Made by a program: the position numbers and the translations under genes
Notes under the pieces: model-generated
Database searches by the model: none
The model's input: only the letters and a program-made list of their open reading frames with translations
Told to the model about the DNA's origin: nothing
Assembly (NCBI GenBank): GCA_028404565.1
Contig: JAOOBR010000001.1
Span: forward strand, 109,148 to 173,147
Source of the DNA: Pseudomonadota bacterium
GTDB lineage: Bacteria > Pseudomonadota > Gammaproteobacteria > Magnimaribacterales > D2472
Length of the DNA stretch: 64,000 bases
Reading direction: 5' to 3'
In this document: one piece after another, positions 38,525-47,683 of the stretch
Layout: each line of letters begins with the position of its first letter
Position numbering within the stretch: position 1 is the first letter of the stretch

Positions 38525-39327
38525 TGAAATGTATATCATTTAATATTAATAGCGTTCGTGCTCGGCCTCATCAACTCATTCACCTTAGAGATAGCCTTGA
38601 TCCAGATGTTATAGGCCTTCAAGAAACAAAAGTTGATGATCCTGAATTTCCTATGGAGGAAATTAATGAAATTGGTTATCACGCAGAGCATTGGGGTGGT
38701 AAAGGTCATTATGGTGTTGCGTTACTAAGCAAAGAAAAACCAATTTTTGTTCAAAAAGGTTTTCCAGATGATGATGAGGATGAGCAAAAAAGGTTTATAC
38801 ACTGTACTTATAAAATAGGAAAAAAAGAGTTTGATATCTTGAATGGTTATTTCCCGCAAGGAGAAAATAGAGAGCATCCCACAAAGTTTCCTAAAAAAGT
38901 TAAGTATTACAAAGATTTAGAGAAGTACATACAAAATCTTGATAAAGAAAATATTATTCTAATGGGTGATTTCAATGTAGCACCTGAAGATGAGGATATA
39001 GGCATTGGTGATGTAAATGCAAAAAGATGGTTAAGAGAGGGAAAATGTGCTTTTCTTCCTGAAGAGAGAGAAATGTGGTTTAAGATCCTAAACATGGGAT
39101 TTACTGATAGCTGGAGATCTCAAAATCCTGGAATAAATGATAAATATACTTGGTTTGACTATAGATCAAGGATGTTTAATCAAGATCCAAAAAGAGGCTT
39201 AAGGATTGATCAAATACTCGTATCAGAGTCTCTAAAAAGCTCTATTAAGACCACTGGCATGGATTATGATGCACGTGCTATGGAAAAACCATCTGATCAC
39301 TGCCCTATTTGGCTAGAGTTGGCTTAA
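38524..39327 (+). CDS. xthA: Exodeoxyribonuclease III
   Basis: Apurinic/apyrimidinic endonuclease and 3'-5' exonuclease of base excision repair, 267 residues (E. coli 268). Motifs are ISFNINSVRARPHQL, VIGLQETKVDDPEFP (catalytic Glu), NGYFPQGENREHP, LMGDFNVAPEDEDIGI and the final PSDHCPIWLEL (catalytic His). The ATG shares one base with the prc stop (TAATG). A start 15 bases upstream is possible but not family-like. The stop abuts the convergent tadA stop with no gap. Confidence 0.95.
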   Translation: MKCISFNINSVRARPHQLIHLRDSLDPDVIGLQETKVDDPEFPMEEINEIGYHAEHWGGKGHYGVALLSKEKPIFVQKGFPDDDEDEQKRFIHCTYKIGKKEFDILNGYFPQGENREHPTKFPKKVKYYKDLEKYIQNLDKENIILMGDFNVAPEDEDIGIGDVNAKRWLREGKCAFLPEEREMWFKILNMGFTDSWRSQNPGINDKYTWFDYRSRMFNQDPKRGLRIDQILVSESLKSSIKTTGMDYDARAMEKPSDHCPIWLELA

Positions 39328-39771
39328 TTAACGCTTTGCTTTGAAAAATCTTTGAATGATCTCTTTGCATTCACTCTCTAAAATTCCAATTTCATAATGA
39401 GTCTTATGATTATGAAATGGCTTATCAAGAAAGTTGTCTTGCGAAACTATTGATCCTTCTTTTGGTTCCTTAGCTCCGATATAAAGATTATTTATTCTTG
39501 AAGCAACAATTGCCTTTGCGCATAAGTGGCAAGGCTCGATAGTTGAATAAATATCACACCCAATTAATCTATAATTATGTTCTTTCTTTGATGCCATGTT
39601 AATAGCTTCAATTTCTGCATGAGCAAAGACTGAATTTTTTTCAATTGTTCTATTTTGACCATATCCAATAATTTCATTATTTTTCACCACAACTGCGCCT
39701 ATTGGAACTTCATTTTTTTCGAAAGCTATCTTAGCCCTTGCTAGAGCCTCTTTCATAAATAGTTCTTTCAT
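39328..39771 (-). CDS. tadA: tRNA-specific adenosine deaminase
   Basis: Converts A34 to inosine in tRNA-Arg(ACG). The 147-residue deaminase has the zinc motifs HAEIEAINMA (His and proton-shuttle Glu) and TIEPCHLCAKAI (two Cys), plus VPIGAVVVKNNEIIGYGQN. The first ATG (39771) directly follows the sbcB stop. The second ATG five codons on is a possible start. It is the last gene of the long minus-strand run from guaB. Confidence 0.93.
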   Translation of the reverse strand: MKELFMKEALARAKIAFEKNEVPIGAVVVKNNEIIGYGQNRTIEKNSVFAHAEIEAINMASKKEHNYRLIGCDIYSTIEPCHLCAKAIVASRINNLYIGAKEPKEGSIVSQDNFLDKPFHNHKTHYEIGILESECKEIIQRFFKAKR

Positions 39772-41160
39772 TTAATTATTTGAGCTAGGAAAAAAGTTTT
39801 GAAGCTTTTCTAGTATCTTTTTTTGGGAACCCTCAGCAGTTTCCATCTGAGAAATAAGTTCCTCATAAGCTTTTGCAGCATCTGGCCATGGACCCTCTTC
39901 GTTAAACCTTTTATGTATTAATTCTGAAACATTTTTTTCAATCTTGCTATCAACCCTGTCAGGGAAATGGAGATATAAGATTCTTTTAGCAAATTCTCTA
40001 TATCTATCATCTTTTATTCTGATAGCAATATTATGTTTCGTTTCAAAATCTTCAGATTTATGAAATTCTTGAAACAATCTTGAATCGTCAGGTGATGGGA
40101 ATCCTTCATAAACCTGTTGTTCAATAAAGTCCTTTGCAGGATAAAATGGCTTATCTATATCTGAACAAGCAGCAACTATTCTCTCTTTAAATTCAAAATT
40201 CTCTTTTATCTTTTTAGCCCTTGATACAAGCTCATCCTGAGTTAAATCAAATTTGAAATTAAATTTCTCACCATCAGCCACTGCTTGAGACTTATTTATT
40301 GCTAATACTTTAAAAGGTGACTCGGCATTCGGATTTTCAATATAAGAAATGAGTTCATGATATTCAAGCTCAAGGATATCCTCGATTGGATAAGACAAGT
40401 CTAAGAAAATTGCTTTATTTGGAGACTCTGGATTTTGACAAATAAATGTTAACGGATATATAAATCTGTATCTTGGGCCCCTTTGCACATAACCAAAATA
40501 GTTTCTGGTTGAAAGCATATCTATGAAACTTGCTTTTGTTGCTTGAAGAAAAAAATCTTCGACTAAATCAGAGTGCTCTGAATAAATGTACTTAATAAGA
40601 TGTACCATGAATTCACAATCTGTAAGAGCATCATGAGCATCTGATACATCAATACCAATTTTTGGAAGGATCTGATCAAGTTTTAGTATTGGTAAATCAT
40701 AATTATTTATATTGAACTTAATAAAGTCAGGATAAAGATAGGAAACTAACAAAATTAAGAAATATAAATCGCTTCTACCATTACCATTTGTGTTTGTTAT
40801 ATATGGTGGCAATAGATTCCAATAGAACTGTCTTCTATATAGCTCTTCGTCAAACTGATGACCGTTATAAGTTATAAAAATTGACTGTTTATCATCACTC
40901 CATTTCTCCCAAGTATCATATATATCTTTCATCATTTGATAATGAGATATATTTGAATCTAGGCTTGAAATCTTTTTGTGAACTAAATAAGCGCCTGGTT
41001 GAGGAACGACCCACGGTAGAGGTCTAGATTCAATATTCTGAGCATCAATTCTTTCAAAACTCTCATCTGTTAGGATTGAGGCAGATTGAATTATTTGTAT
41101 AAAATCTTTTTCCCTTAAGCCTGTGGTTTCAGTATCACTAAAAATGAAGTTTTTTTGCAT
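39772..41160 (-). CDS. sbcB: Exodeoxyribonuclease I
   Basis: Single-strand-specific 3'-5' exonuclease used in recombination and mismatch repair. The 462-residue protein (E. coli 475) starts FIFSDTETTGLREKDFIQII with the ExoI motif (Asp, Glu). It continues with FITYNGHQFDEELYRRQFYWNLLPPY, ISDAHDALTDCEFMVHL-like VSDAHDALTDCEFMVHLI (ExoIII motif) and a C-terminal SH3-like/extension domain ending in helices. tadA follows with no gap and a cupin gene precedes with no gap. Confidence 0.93.
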   Translation of the reverse strand: MQKNFIFSDTETTGLREKDFIQIIQSASILTDESFERIDAQNIESRPLPWVVPQPGAYLVHKKISSLDSNISHYQMMKDIYDTWEKWSDDKQSIFITYNGHQFDEELYRRQFYWNLLPPYITNTNGNGRSDLYFLILLVSYLYPDFIKFNINNYDLPILKLDQILPKIGIDVSDAHDALTDCEFMVHLIKYIYSEHSDLVEDFFLQATKASFIDMLSTRNYFGYVQRGPRYRFIYPLTFICQNPESPNKAIFLDLSYPIEDILELEYHELISYIENPNAESPFKVLAINKSQAVADGEKFNFKFDLTQDELVSRAKKIKENFEFKERIVAACSDIDKPFYPAKDFIEQQVYEGFPSPDDSRLFQEFHKSEDFETKHNIAIRIKDDRYREFAKRILYLHFPDRVDSKIEKNVSELIHKRFNEEGPWPDAAKAYEELISQMETAEGSQKKILEKLQNFFPSSNN

Positions 41161-41685
41161 CTATGCGTCTATTTCTGAATCTATTAAAATAGCTATAAAT
41201 AGAGCAGGTTCATTTCCATTATTCCGCCATGCATGATTTGTTCCTCTTTGAACAACAGTATCAAAAGGTTTAAGGTCTATTTCATCCTCATCGAGTATGA
41301 GGGTAACATCACCTTTTAATAGAATAATATAGTCAATACTGTCTGTCTTATGCATTGCTGGATGCTTTGATACATCAACTCTGCAATGAGATGCTTTGAT
41401 CTTATCAAATGCATCTGCAGCCATTTCATTTAAAATTTCAACTGGAACACCTTCTGGAGTGGGGTTAATTTGAAAGTATCTAAATTTCGTTCCTCCCTTT
41501 GAAGGTTCAAGCTCTATATCGATATCAGCCTTATCCTCAAAACCTTTTGTTGTAAAAGGGGTTGATTCTGTATTCCAAATCTCATACAGACCTCCAACAT
41601 CTTCACCAATAGATCTGGCTGGAGGCCCGTCATGCATTACAACTGATTTTCCATCCGCATTATGTCCTGTAATAATTCTTCTCAT
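41161..41685 (-). CDS. Cupin domain protein
   Basis: A 174-residue protein with a C-terminal cupin fold: HPAMHKTDSIDYIILLKGDVTLILDEDEIDLKPFDTVVQRGTNHAWRN has the two cupin motifs, with His, Glu-position and the closing His for a metal site partly visible. The N-terminal part (RRIITGHNADGKSVVMHDGPP) is typical of cupins found beside aromatic and dioxygenase genes. An excellent AGGAGG (41694-41699) lies 8 bases before the ATG. The substrate is unknown, and it may go with the Rieske/monooxygenase genes upstream. Confidence 0.83.
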   Translation of the reverse strand: MRRIITGHNADGKSVVMHDGPPARSIGEDVGGLYEIWNTESTPFTTKGFEDKADIDIELEPSKGGTKFRYFQINPTPEGVPVEILNEMAADAFDKIKASHCRVDVSKHPAMHKTDSIDYIILLKGDVTLILDEDEIDLKPFDTVVQRGTNHAWRNNGNEPALFIAILIDSEIDA

Positions 41686-41689
41686 TTAT

Positions 41690-42379
41690 TTATCCTCCTA
41701 TCTTTCTTCTATCTAAATAAATATATGGCGAGTAAACTAAATATATAAAAAATATAGCTACTGGATATAGTATAAACATATGAACCGGCGGTTCGGGCAT
41801 TAATGAAAGAATATTATCGCCATATGGTCTTTCATTAAGATACCAGTAATTTGCTCCCAAAATATAATTTATACCATACATAATCACTAACAGAATTGAT
41901 GAATAAAATATTAGCTTTGGAATATCACTTAAATAAGGCCGTTGACCCAAGTTAACAATTGAAAAAGTTACTGCAAGCAAAATTAATGAGTGGCCATACA
42001 TAGTTGCAAAATATTCATAGTGAGGGAAAGCAAACTCAGAGTCAGGAGTTAATATAGACATGCCAGCACCGGCAATTCCCCAAAAATATGCAAAAATAAA
42101 TAAAGGTCTAAATCCTGTTAAAAGAAAGACTGCAATTACAATTGCTGAGAAGTCACACAGATGCAAAGGCAAATTTTCTAATAAGTTGCCCCCTTTAATA
42201 AAAGTTTCAACATACGTGGATCTAATCTGGTTCTCGACTAGTAGAAAAACTAAAAAATATTTTGAAAAATTTTCTAATCCTGGCTTTGCTTGAATTGCTT
42301 TTGGAATAAAAATTATTGCCGCTAAGCAAATACAAAAGCCCAAAAAGTGAGATAAAGATAATAATTCAAATTCTTGCAT
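41690..42379 (-). CDS. TIGR02206/YwaF-like integral membrane protein
   Basis: A 229-residue protein with about seven hydrophobic segments. The motif NLPLHLCDFSAIVIAVFLLTG near residue 69 and the later NYILGANYWYLNERP are characteristic of the TP0381/YwaF membrane protein family, whose role is not known. It begins 24 bases after the flavin monooxygenase gene and is followed by the cupin gene, whose Shine-Dalgarno it contains. Nothing indicates a transport substrate. Confidence 0.8.
   Translation of the reverse strand: MQEFELLSLSHFLGFCICLAAIIFIPKAIQAKPGLENFSKYFLVFLLVENQIRSTYVETFIKGGNLLENLPLHLCDFSAIVIAVFLLTGFRPLFIFAYFWGIAGAGMSILTPDSEFAFPHYEYFATMYGHSLILLAVTFSIVNLGQRPYLSDIPKLIFYSSILLVIMYGINYILGANYWYLNERPYGDNILSLMPEPPVHMFILYPVAIFFIYLVYSPYIYLDRRKIGG
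41694..41699 (-). promoter_or_regulatory. Strong Shine-Dalgarno of the cupin gene
   Basis: AGGAGG on the minus strand, 8 bases from the ATG at 41685, lying within the last codons of the upstream membrane-protein gene. Confidence 0.8.
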
Positions 42380-42403
42380 ATAGGTATGATTTATATTAAA
42401 AAT

Positions 42404-43861
42404 TTATGAAAATCTTAAACTGTTGTCCTCTATTTTCCCATAATTTATTTCGAAAATATCTTTCAGATAGTTTTGATTATTAATCCATGGTTTTTTGTTA
42501 CCTTGCTTTACAGTAATGGAGGCTGCTCTTCTTACGTAACCTGATGAAAAATCATCTAGGAATCCTTTTGTTTCCTCTAAATCTTCAGGAGCTATAGGTA
42601 GACATTTAGCATAATCGTTATCATTCATGAAATTGATTAATCTACAGGCATATTTGCTTGTAAGGTCTGCTTTGAGTGTCCATGAGGCATTTATATAGCC
42701 AAAAGTATTTATAAAATTTGGTATTTGGGTATACATCATGCTTTTGTAGATAAAGCTTTTTGAAATATCGATCTCATTTTCATCAACAAAAATCCTAATT
42801 CCACCAAAATTTTGAAGCTTTATACCTGTAGCGGTAACAATAATATCTGCTTCTATCAGTTTTCCTGAATCAAGCTGAACTCCCTTTTCTGAAAATGAAT
42901 CTATTGTTTCTGTCTCTATAGATACTCTTTTTTGTTTGATACTCTCAAAGAAGTCGCTATCTGGTGCTAAACATAACCTTTGCTCCCAAGGGTTATAAGT
43001 AGGAGTGAAGTGTTTTTCAATATCAAAACCAGGAAGTTCATCTCTTACTAGATCTAGTAGATAATTTTTTACTAGCTCTGGGCTTCTCATTGCTCTTCTA
43101 TAAATTCTTCTTTGTCTGAGAATATTTGTAAATCTGATTATCTTATAGCCAAACTTAGGCGAGATATAGTTAAGTAAATGAAGAATCTTGTATTTACTTG
43201 GAACGGAAGCGATATATGTTGGAGATCTTTGGATCATGGTTACATGGCTAGCTTTTTTTGCAATCTGAGGCACTAAAGTAACTGCTGTAGCCCCACTTCC
43301 AATAACAGCTACTTTTTTATTTTCATAATCAATGGTGCTATTCCACTCTTGAGGATGAATAATTTGTCCCACAAAATCCTCGGACCCTTTGAAGACTGGT
43401 TTATGTCCACTTTTGTAACTGTAATATCCAGCACACATCTGAATAAACTTTGTTTTAATTATTTCTAGTTTATTTAGTTTTTTATTATTGATACTCAGCT
43501 CCCAGAGAGAATCTACGGAATTCCATGAGGCTGACTCAATATGCATGTTAAATTTAATTAAATCTTTAAGGTTATTTTCTTCAATAGTTTCATCTAAGTA
43601 GTTCATTATTGCGGGGCCATCTGCAATAAACTTTCTGCTATTCCAAGGCTTAAACGAGAATCCAAGGGTATGCATATCTGAATCTGAACGAATGCCAGGA
43701 TATTTAAAAAAGTCCCATGTACCCCCAAAGTTATCTCTGCCCTCAAGAACCAGAAATTCAGCTTTGGGGCTGAACTTCTTAAGATGATAGGCTGCACTTA
43801 AACCTGAAATACCTGCTCCTACTACAATGGTGTCGTAAATTTTTTGAGAGTGTATATTCAT
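42404..43861 (-). CDS. Flavin-containing (Baeyer-Villiger type) monooxygenase
   Basis: A 485-residue FAD/NADPH monooxygenase. Two dinucleotide-binding motifs, VVGAGISGLSAA (15-20) and VIGSGATAVTL (188-193), flank the Baeyer-Villiger fingerprint FKGSEDFVGQIIHPQEWN (157-174; F-x-G-x3-...-H-x3-W). DNFGGTWDFFKYPGIRSDSDMHTLGFSF is like EthA-type enzymes. It would insert oxygen into a ketone or oxidise sulfur or nitrogen, with the substrate unknown. It shares one base with the Rieske oxygenase gene upstream, so the two oxygenases are probably co-translated. Confidence 0.88.
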   Translation of the reverse strand: MNIHSQKIYDTIVVGAGISGLSAAYHLKKFSPKAEFLVLEGRDNFGGTWDFFKYPGIRSDSDMHTLGFSFKPWNSRKFIADGPAIMNYLDETIEENNLKDLIKFNMHIESASWNSVDSLWELSINNKKLNKLEIIKTKFIQMCAGYYSYKSGHKPVFKGSEDFVGQIIHPQEWNSTIDYENKKVAVIGSGATAVTLVPQIAKKASHVTMIQRSPTYIASVPSKYKILHLLNYISPKFGYKIIRFTNILRQRRIYRRAMRSPELVKNYLLDLVRDELPGFDIEKHFTPTYNPWEQRLCLAPDSDFFESIKQKRVSIETETIDSFSEKGVQLDSGKLIEADIIVTATGIKLQNFGGIRIFVDENEIDISKSFIYKSMMYTQIPNFINTFGYINASWTLKADLTSKYACRLINFMNDNDYAKCLPIAPEDLEETKGFLDDFSSGYVRRAASITVKQGNKKPWINNQNYLKDIFEINYGKIEDNSLRFS

Positions 43862-45072
43862 TAGGTTTTCTTCTTATCAAATATATTCTTAACTTTTTTA
43901 TCTTTATTTTCTAGAAGTTCTTCATTTATTTTCACTATCTCATCAGTGTCTGGTTCAACCTCTAAACGCGATACAGGAATTGAATTACGAATCTTTTCTG
44001 CACTATCGATAAGACATATTTCTGACTCAGCAAGTGGACCAGAACTATATGCAGATGTTTCCATTCCCTCCTGGACAAAATTAATAAGTTCCGTATCTTC
44101 TGCATTCACTTCGCGATTAATTCTCCAATTTAAATATCTTGCTGCTTTCATCTCCCTTCTTTCATCTGGCAACGCATATGGTATTTCTCTAATCAGGGTC
44201 TTGCGAGAGTTGATTGGTATAAATTGCATAAAATCCATCTGATCTGGATAAATATCAAATGCTAGATTGGGCCACAATCTATAATAAGACCAATGCATTT
44301 GCTTATTTTTAGGTAAATGTTCAGATTCTGGTAATAATTTTTTATAAAGGTCATTGGACAAATTTTTCTTTCTTGTTTTATTAAGATCGCCCCACATTTT
44401 ATGTATATATCCTCCGTCCTCAGATAATTCAATTCCATAACTATTACCTACTAAACCGGATAAACCAGGATGAGCAACAGGTATATGCATAGCATCAACA
44501 TAATTATCAGCAACCTGCTTCCAGTTAACATCTCTAGGCCTCATTGTTACCCTTCCTAAGGGTTTTATATCTTCTAATTTATACAAAAATAATTCATCTA
44601 AATAAGGTTTGAATTGATCTGCTACGCTTGGTGCTGAACTTGGATTTATCTTCGCAAAAATAAATCCTAAAAAGATTTCCATTTGCACCGGCTTTAAGTT
44701 GTGATCCTCTTTATCAAAGTTCTTAAATTGCTCTTCATGAGGGACAGATTTAAGGTTTCCAGATAGATCATAACTCCATGCATGATAAGGACATCTAATT
44801 CTTTTACCGCAATTCCCATCATCCTCTAAAAGCTTTGTTGCCCTGTGAGAGCAAACATTATGGAAAACATTTATATCATTGCTCTCATTCCTTATTGCTA
44901 CCAATCTTTCATTAAAGAAATTAAAAGTAAAATAATCACCTGAATTAGGAATATTTGAAGAGTGACATATCAACTGCCAGTTATTTAGAAATAAGTATCT
45001 TTTTTCAAGCTCTAGAAACGCATCGCTTGTATATGTCCAAGCTGGCAAAGTTTGATGGCTTTTAGAAATCAT
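43861..45072 (-). CDS. Rieske-type ring-hydroxylating/demethylating oxygenase alpha subunit
   Basis: A 403-residue oxygenase. The [2Fe-2S] Rieske ligands are Cys74/His76 (NVCSHRATK) and Cys94/His97 (RCPYHAWSYD). The mononuclear iron site is visible at His196 and His201 (YVDAMHIPVAHPG), with Asn190 and Asp193 nearby. Members act on aromatic rings, quaternary amines or sterols, and the substrate is not evident here. No ferredoxin or reductase gene lies in this run. Six bases upstream is a PepSY-like membrane protein, and the flavin monooxygenase follows. Confidence 0.9.
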   Translation of the reverse strand: MISKSHQTLPAWTYTSDAFLELEKRYLFLNNWQLICHSSNIPNSGDYFTFNFFNERLVAIRNESNDINVFHNVCSHRATKLLEDDGNCGKRIRCPYHAWSYDLSGNLKSVPHEEQFKNFDKEDHNLKPVQMEIFLGFIFAKINPSSAPSVADQFKPYLDELFLYKLEDIKPLGRVTMRPRDVNWKQVADNYVDAMHIPVAHPGLSGLVGNSYGIELSEDGGYIHKMWGDLNKTRKKNLSNDLYKKLLPESEHLPKNKQMHWSYYRLWPNLAFDIYPDQMDFMQFIPINSRKTLIREIPYALPDERREMKAARYLNWRINREVNAEDTELINFVQEGMETSAYSSGPLAESEICLIDSAEKIRNSIPVSRLEVEPDTDEIVKINEELLENKDKKVKNIFDKKKT

Positions 45073-45078
45073 AATTAT

Positions 45079-45741
45079 TTATTTAGAGTTAAAGTCTACT
45101 CTAAAAAATAGCATGATTCCTGAGATAGAGCTTACTAAAGCTAAGATAGAAAAGATTTGAAGGAAAATATTATTTATCTTATCTCTTGTTTGCCAATCCA
45201 TAATATGAAATCCCCACATTAAGTCCCAGATTCTCCACTGAAGTGATCTAACTGCAGTTATTTCTCCAGAGAAAACATTTAAATATAAATTAATCCTCTT
45301 ATCTTTATCATTTAGAGAGGTTACTTTGTATAAAGGAAGATTTCTGCCTCTAAACTCTGAGCCCTTTGAAGATTCTGTAATTTCCTCTAAATCTATTGGC
45401 TTGAGTGTTGAAGATGAGCTAACTATTTCAAAAATTTCACTTTTATTTAGCTTGTTTACTGGAGTGCCAAAAGAATCAAGGTATTCAGTGCCCTTACTTC
45501 CGCTAACAACAAAAATAATTTCCCCCAGTCTATTTATTGCTTTTACCTGCTGAACATCAGACCTTGAGAACTTAACTTCATTGAAATTAATAGGAAAACT
45601 TTCTGTTAATCTGTATTGCTCTCCCCTTACGAGCTCAATCTTATTGAAGGCAAAATATATTCCGGAAACTGTCCATAAGAATAATTGAACTGAAATAAAA
45701 AAACTGAGGTATTTGTGAGTATTTCTTACAATATTTCTCAT
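45079..45741 (-). CDS. PepSY-associated membrane protein
   Basis: A 220-residue protein with a transmembrane helix at each end (LSFFISVQLFLWTVSGIYFAF, residues 13-33, and IFLQIFSILALVSSISGIMLFF near the C-terminus). Between them is a periplasmic PepSY-like domain ending LYLNVFSGEITAVRSLQWRIWDLMWGFHIMDW. The W-x-W/HIMDW pattern is shared with PepSY-TM proteins, some of which are ferric or flavin reductases. It may pass electrons to the Rieske oxygenase downstream, but that is inference. Confidence 0.75.
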   Translation of the reverse strand: MRNIVRNTHKYLSFFISVQLFLWTVSGIYFAFNKIELVRGEQYRLTESFPINFNEVKFSRSDVQQVKAINRLGEIIFVVSGSKGTEYLDSFGTPVNKLNKSEIFEIVSSSSTLKPIDLEEITESSKGSEFRGRNLPLYKVTSLNDKDKRINLYLNVFSGEITAVRSLQWRIWDLMWGFHIMDWQTRDKINNIFLQIFSILALVSSISGIMLFFRVDFNSK

Positions 45742-45752
45742 CTAGGAAGGTT

Positions 45753-46295
45753 TCAATAGGATACGAGCGTTTCTATATTGTAGCCCTGTTCTTTAATTAA
45801 ATTACTGCCGCCAAGCTCCGGTAAATCAATGATGCATAAAATTAATATATCTGATTTTTCAACATTAAAATTCTCAGTAAGAAGTTCTGCACATGCTATT
45901 GCAGTTCCTCCTGTAGCAACTAAGTCATCAATAATCACGATACGCTGTCCTTTTTCAATATTTGTATTTTTCTGAATTTCTATTGAAGTGCTTCCATATT
46001 CAAGATCAAAACTCTTCACATATGTCTCGTTTGGAAGTTTGCCTGGTTTTCTTGCTAAAACAAATGGAAGTAAAAGGTCGGTTGAAACTGAGCCAGCAAA
46101 GATAAATCCTCTGCTTTCAATACTCACAATTAAATCTGCATTGAAGCTTTCTGTCATCTTTGTTAACTCTTTACAGGTTTTTCTAAATGGTTCAGGTGTT
46201 TCAATTAAGCTTGTTATATCCCTAAACTTTATCCCTGGAATTGGAAAATCTTCCACATCGCGAATATGTTTTTTCAAATCTAATTTATCACTCAT
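45753..46295 (-). CDS. apt: Adenine phosphoribosyltransferase
   Basis: Salvages adenine to AMP with PRPP. The 180-residue protein (E. coli 183) has IRDVEDFPIPGIKFRDITSLIETPEPFR at the start, SIESRGFIFAGSV, ARKPGKLPNETYVKSFDLEYG and the PRPP loop RIVIIDDLVATGGTAIAC near residue 120. It lies 35 bases after the Nramp-like gene and 11 before the PepSY gene. Its location in the run with guaB, guaA and guaC gathers four purine genes. Confidence 0.95.
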   Translation of the reverse strand: MSDKLDLKKHIRDVEDFPIPGIKFRDITSLIETPEPFRKTCKELTKMTESFNADLIVSIESRGFIFAGSVSTDLLLPFVLARKPGKLPNETYVKSFDLEYGSTSIEIQKNTNIEKGQRIVIIDDLVATGGTAIACAELLTENFNVEKSDILILCIIDLPELGGSNLIKEQGYNIETLVSY

Positions 46296-46330
46296 TTTCT
46301 TATCTTATAAAAGATATTTTAACAAATATC

Positions 46331-47683
46331 TTAAAAATTAGCGCTTATATCAATTACGATCAAAACAGCAATTGAGAGTTGAAATAATAAGCTTAGCCAA
46401 AGAATTAATTTTATAAATAAACTTGGCTGTAGTTCTCTTTGAAGCTTATTTGATAGATAAATTGCTCCTATATTCACTATGGGTAACCCCATTGCAGCCC
46501 AAATTCCTGCTATTAATAAAAGAGTTATCGGATTTGGTAACAAAAAATAGAAAACTCCGGAAAAAAGTGGCACTAAAAAGGCAATGAGTTTTATTAATAT
46601 CTTTCTAGTGTTTTCTTTTTCATAAACAAATCCCATTGAGATTAGATAATCAGAAATTGTTCTCGTAAATGCAGCTGTTCCTGACAAAAGAGTGGAGTAA
46701 AGGATGAAAAATGCAAGAACTATAAAAAGCCATTTTGCCCAGTCCCCTAAAACTAGAGAAAACATATTTTGAAGCGCACCGATTATATCAACATCCCAAA
46801 ATGATTGTGTTGCTAAAGATTCTTGTAGTTGTGGCAAAGTATTTAATACTCCTGCGCCAAGAAAGAAAAAAGGAAGTGTTCCAATAGTAATGAAAAAGAT
46901 AGTGACCCAAACATCGGTTTGCATTGTTCGAATCCAATTTTTAGTCTCTTGTATATCCCCAGAATCTCCCTGAGCATAACCTTTCTCAAGACACCAATAG
47001 GTATAAGCCATTATTTCTCCATAACTTATTCCCGTGAAACCAAAAACTGCCAAAGCTAATGGTAAATATTCAAAAGGAAGAGAGAAATTTAAACCTGAAA
47101 AAACTTGAGCAGTGTTGAGCTCATAACTAGTTGACTGCATAGAAAAAGCAATAATTAAAGTAATCAGAGAAAATACTAAAACCATTCCAAGAAGAATATT
47201 TTCAAGGATCGAGTAGGAGCCTCTAATTAATATTAGCCAAGTAATTAAGCATGATAGAACAACCCATATCTCAATATTTATAGAGGGGAGTAAATTTGTT
47301 CCAGCCTCTGCAACTGCACCAACTAATCCACCCATACCAATAATTGCAGGCAACACTCCCAGAAACATAAACCATACTAACCAGGAAGTTGTTTTCCCAT
47401 TTATATTTGTTTTTGGACCTGGAATTTCTGCAAAAGCTTCAAGAAAAGTTTTTTTAGTAACTACAACATATCTGCTAATTTCAGCTTGAATAATTGGCTT
47501 GGTCCATATGCTTAAAAGTAACCACCATAAAAGAGTAAACCCGGCTGCTGCTCCTAAGAGTGGAGTCATAACTATTGAACCACTCCCAACAACACTTCCA
47601 GTAACGATTGCGCTTGGTCCAATAAATCTTAATCTATCGATAACTGTTCGAGGTGCTTTATTTTCAGAACTATTTTCTTTCAA
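46331..47683 (-). CDS. Nramp-like membrane transporter lacking the metal-site motifs
   Basis: A 450-residue protein with about eleven hydrophobic helices and the LeuT-fold Nramp arrangement. The TM1 region is GPSAIVTGSVVGSGSIVMTPLLGA, where metal transporters have DPGN, and the TM6 region is FGFTGISYGEIMAYTYW in place of the MPH motif. Metal selectivity is therefore doubtful and it may move another ion or small molecule. The start is TTG, inside the last 14 bases of the upstream hydrolase gene. No ATG exists before TM1. Confidence 0.75.
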   Translation of the reverse strand: MKENSSENKAPRTVIDRLRFIGPSAIVTGSVVGSGSIVMTPLLGAAAGFTLLWWLLLSIWTKPIIQAEISRYVVVTKKTFLEAFAEIPGPKTNINGKTTSWLVWFMFLGVLPAIIGMGGLVGAVAEAGTNLLPSINIEIWVVLSCLITWLILIRGSYSILENILLGMVLVFSLITLIIAFSMQSTSYELNTAQVFSGLNFSLPFEYLPLALAVFGFTGISYGEIMAYTYWCLEKGYAQGDSGDIQETKNWIRTMQTDVWVTIFFITIGTLPFFFLGAGVLNTLPQLQESLATQSFWDVDIIGALQNMFSLVLGDWAKWLFIVLAFFILYSTLLSGTAAFTRTISDYLISMGFVYEKENTRKILIKLIAFLVPLFSGVFYFLLPNPITLLLIAGIWAAMGLPIVNIGAIYLSNKLQRELQPSLFIKLILWLSLLFQLSIAVLIVIDISANF

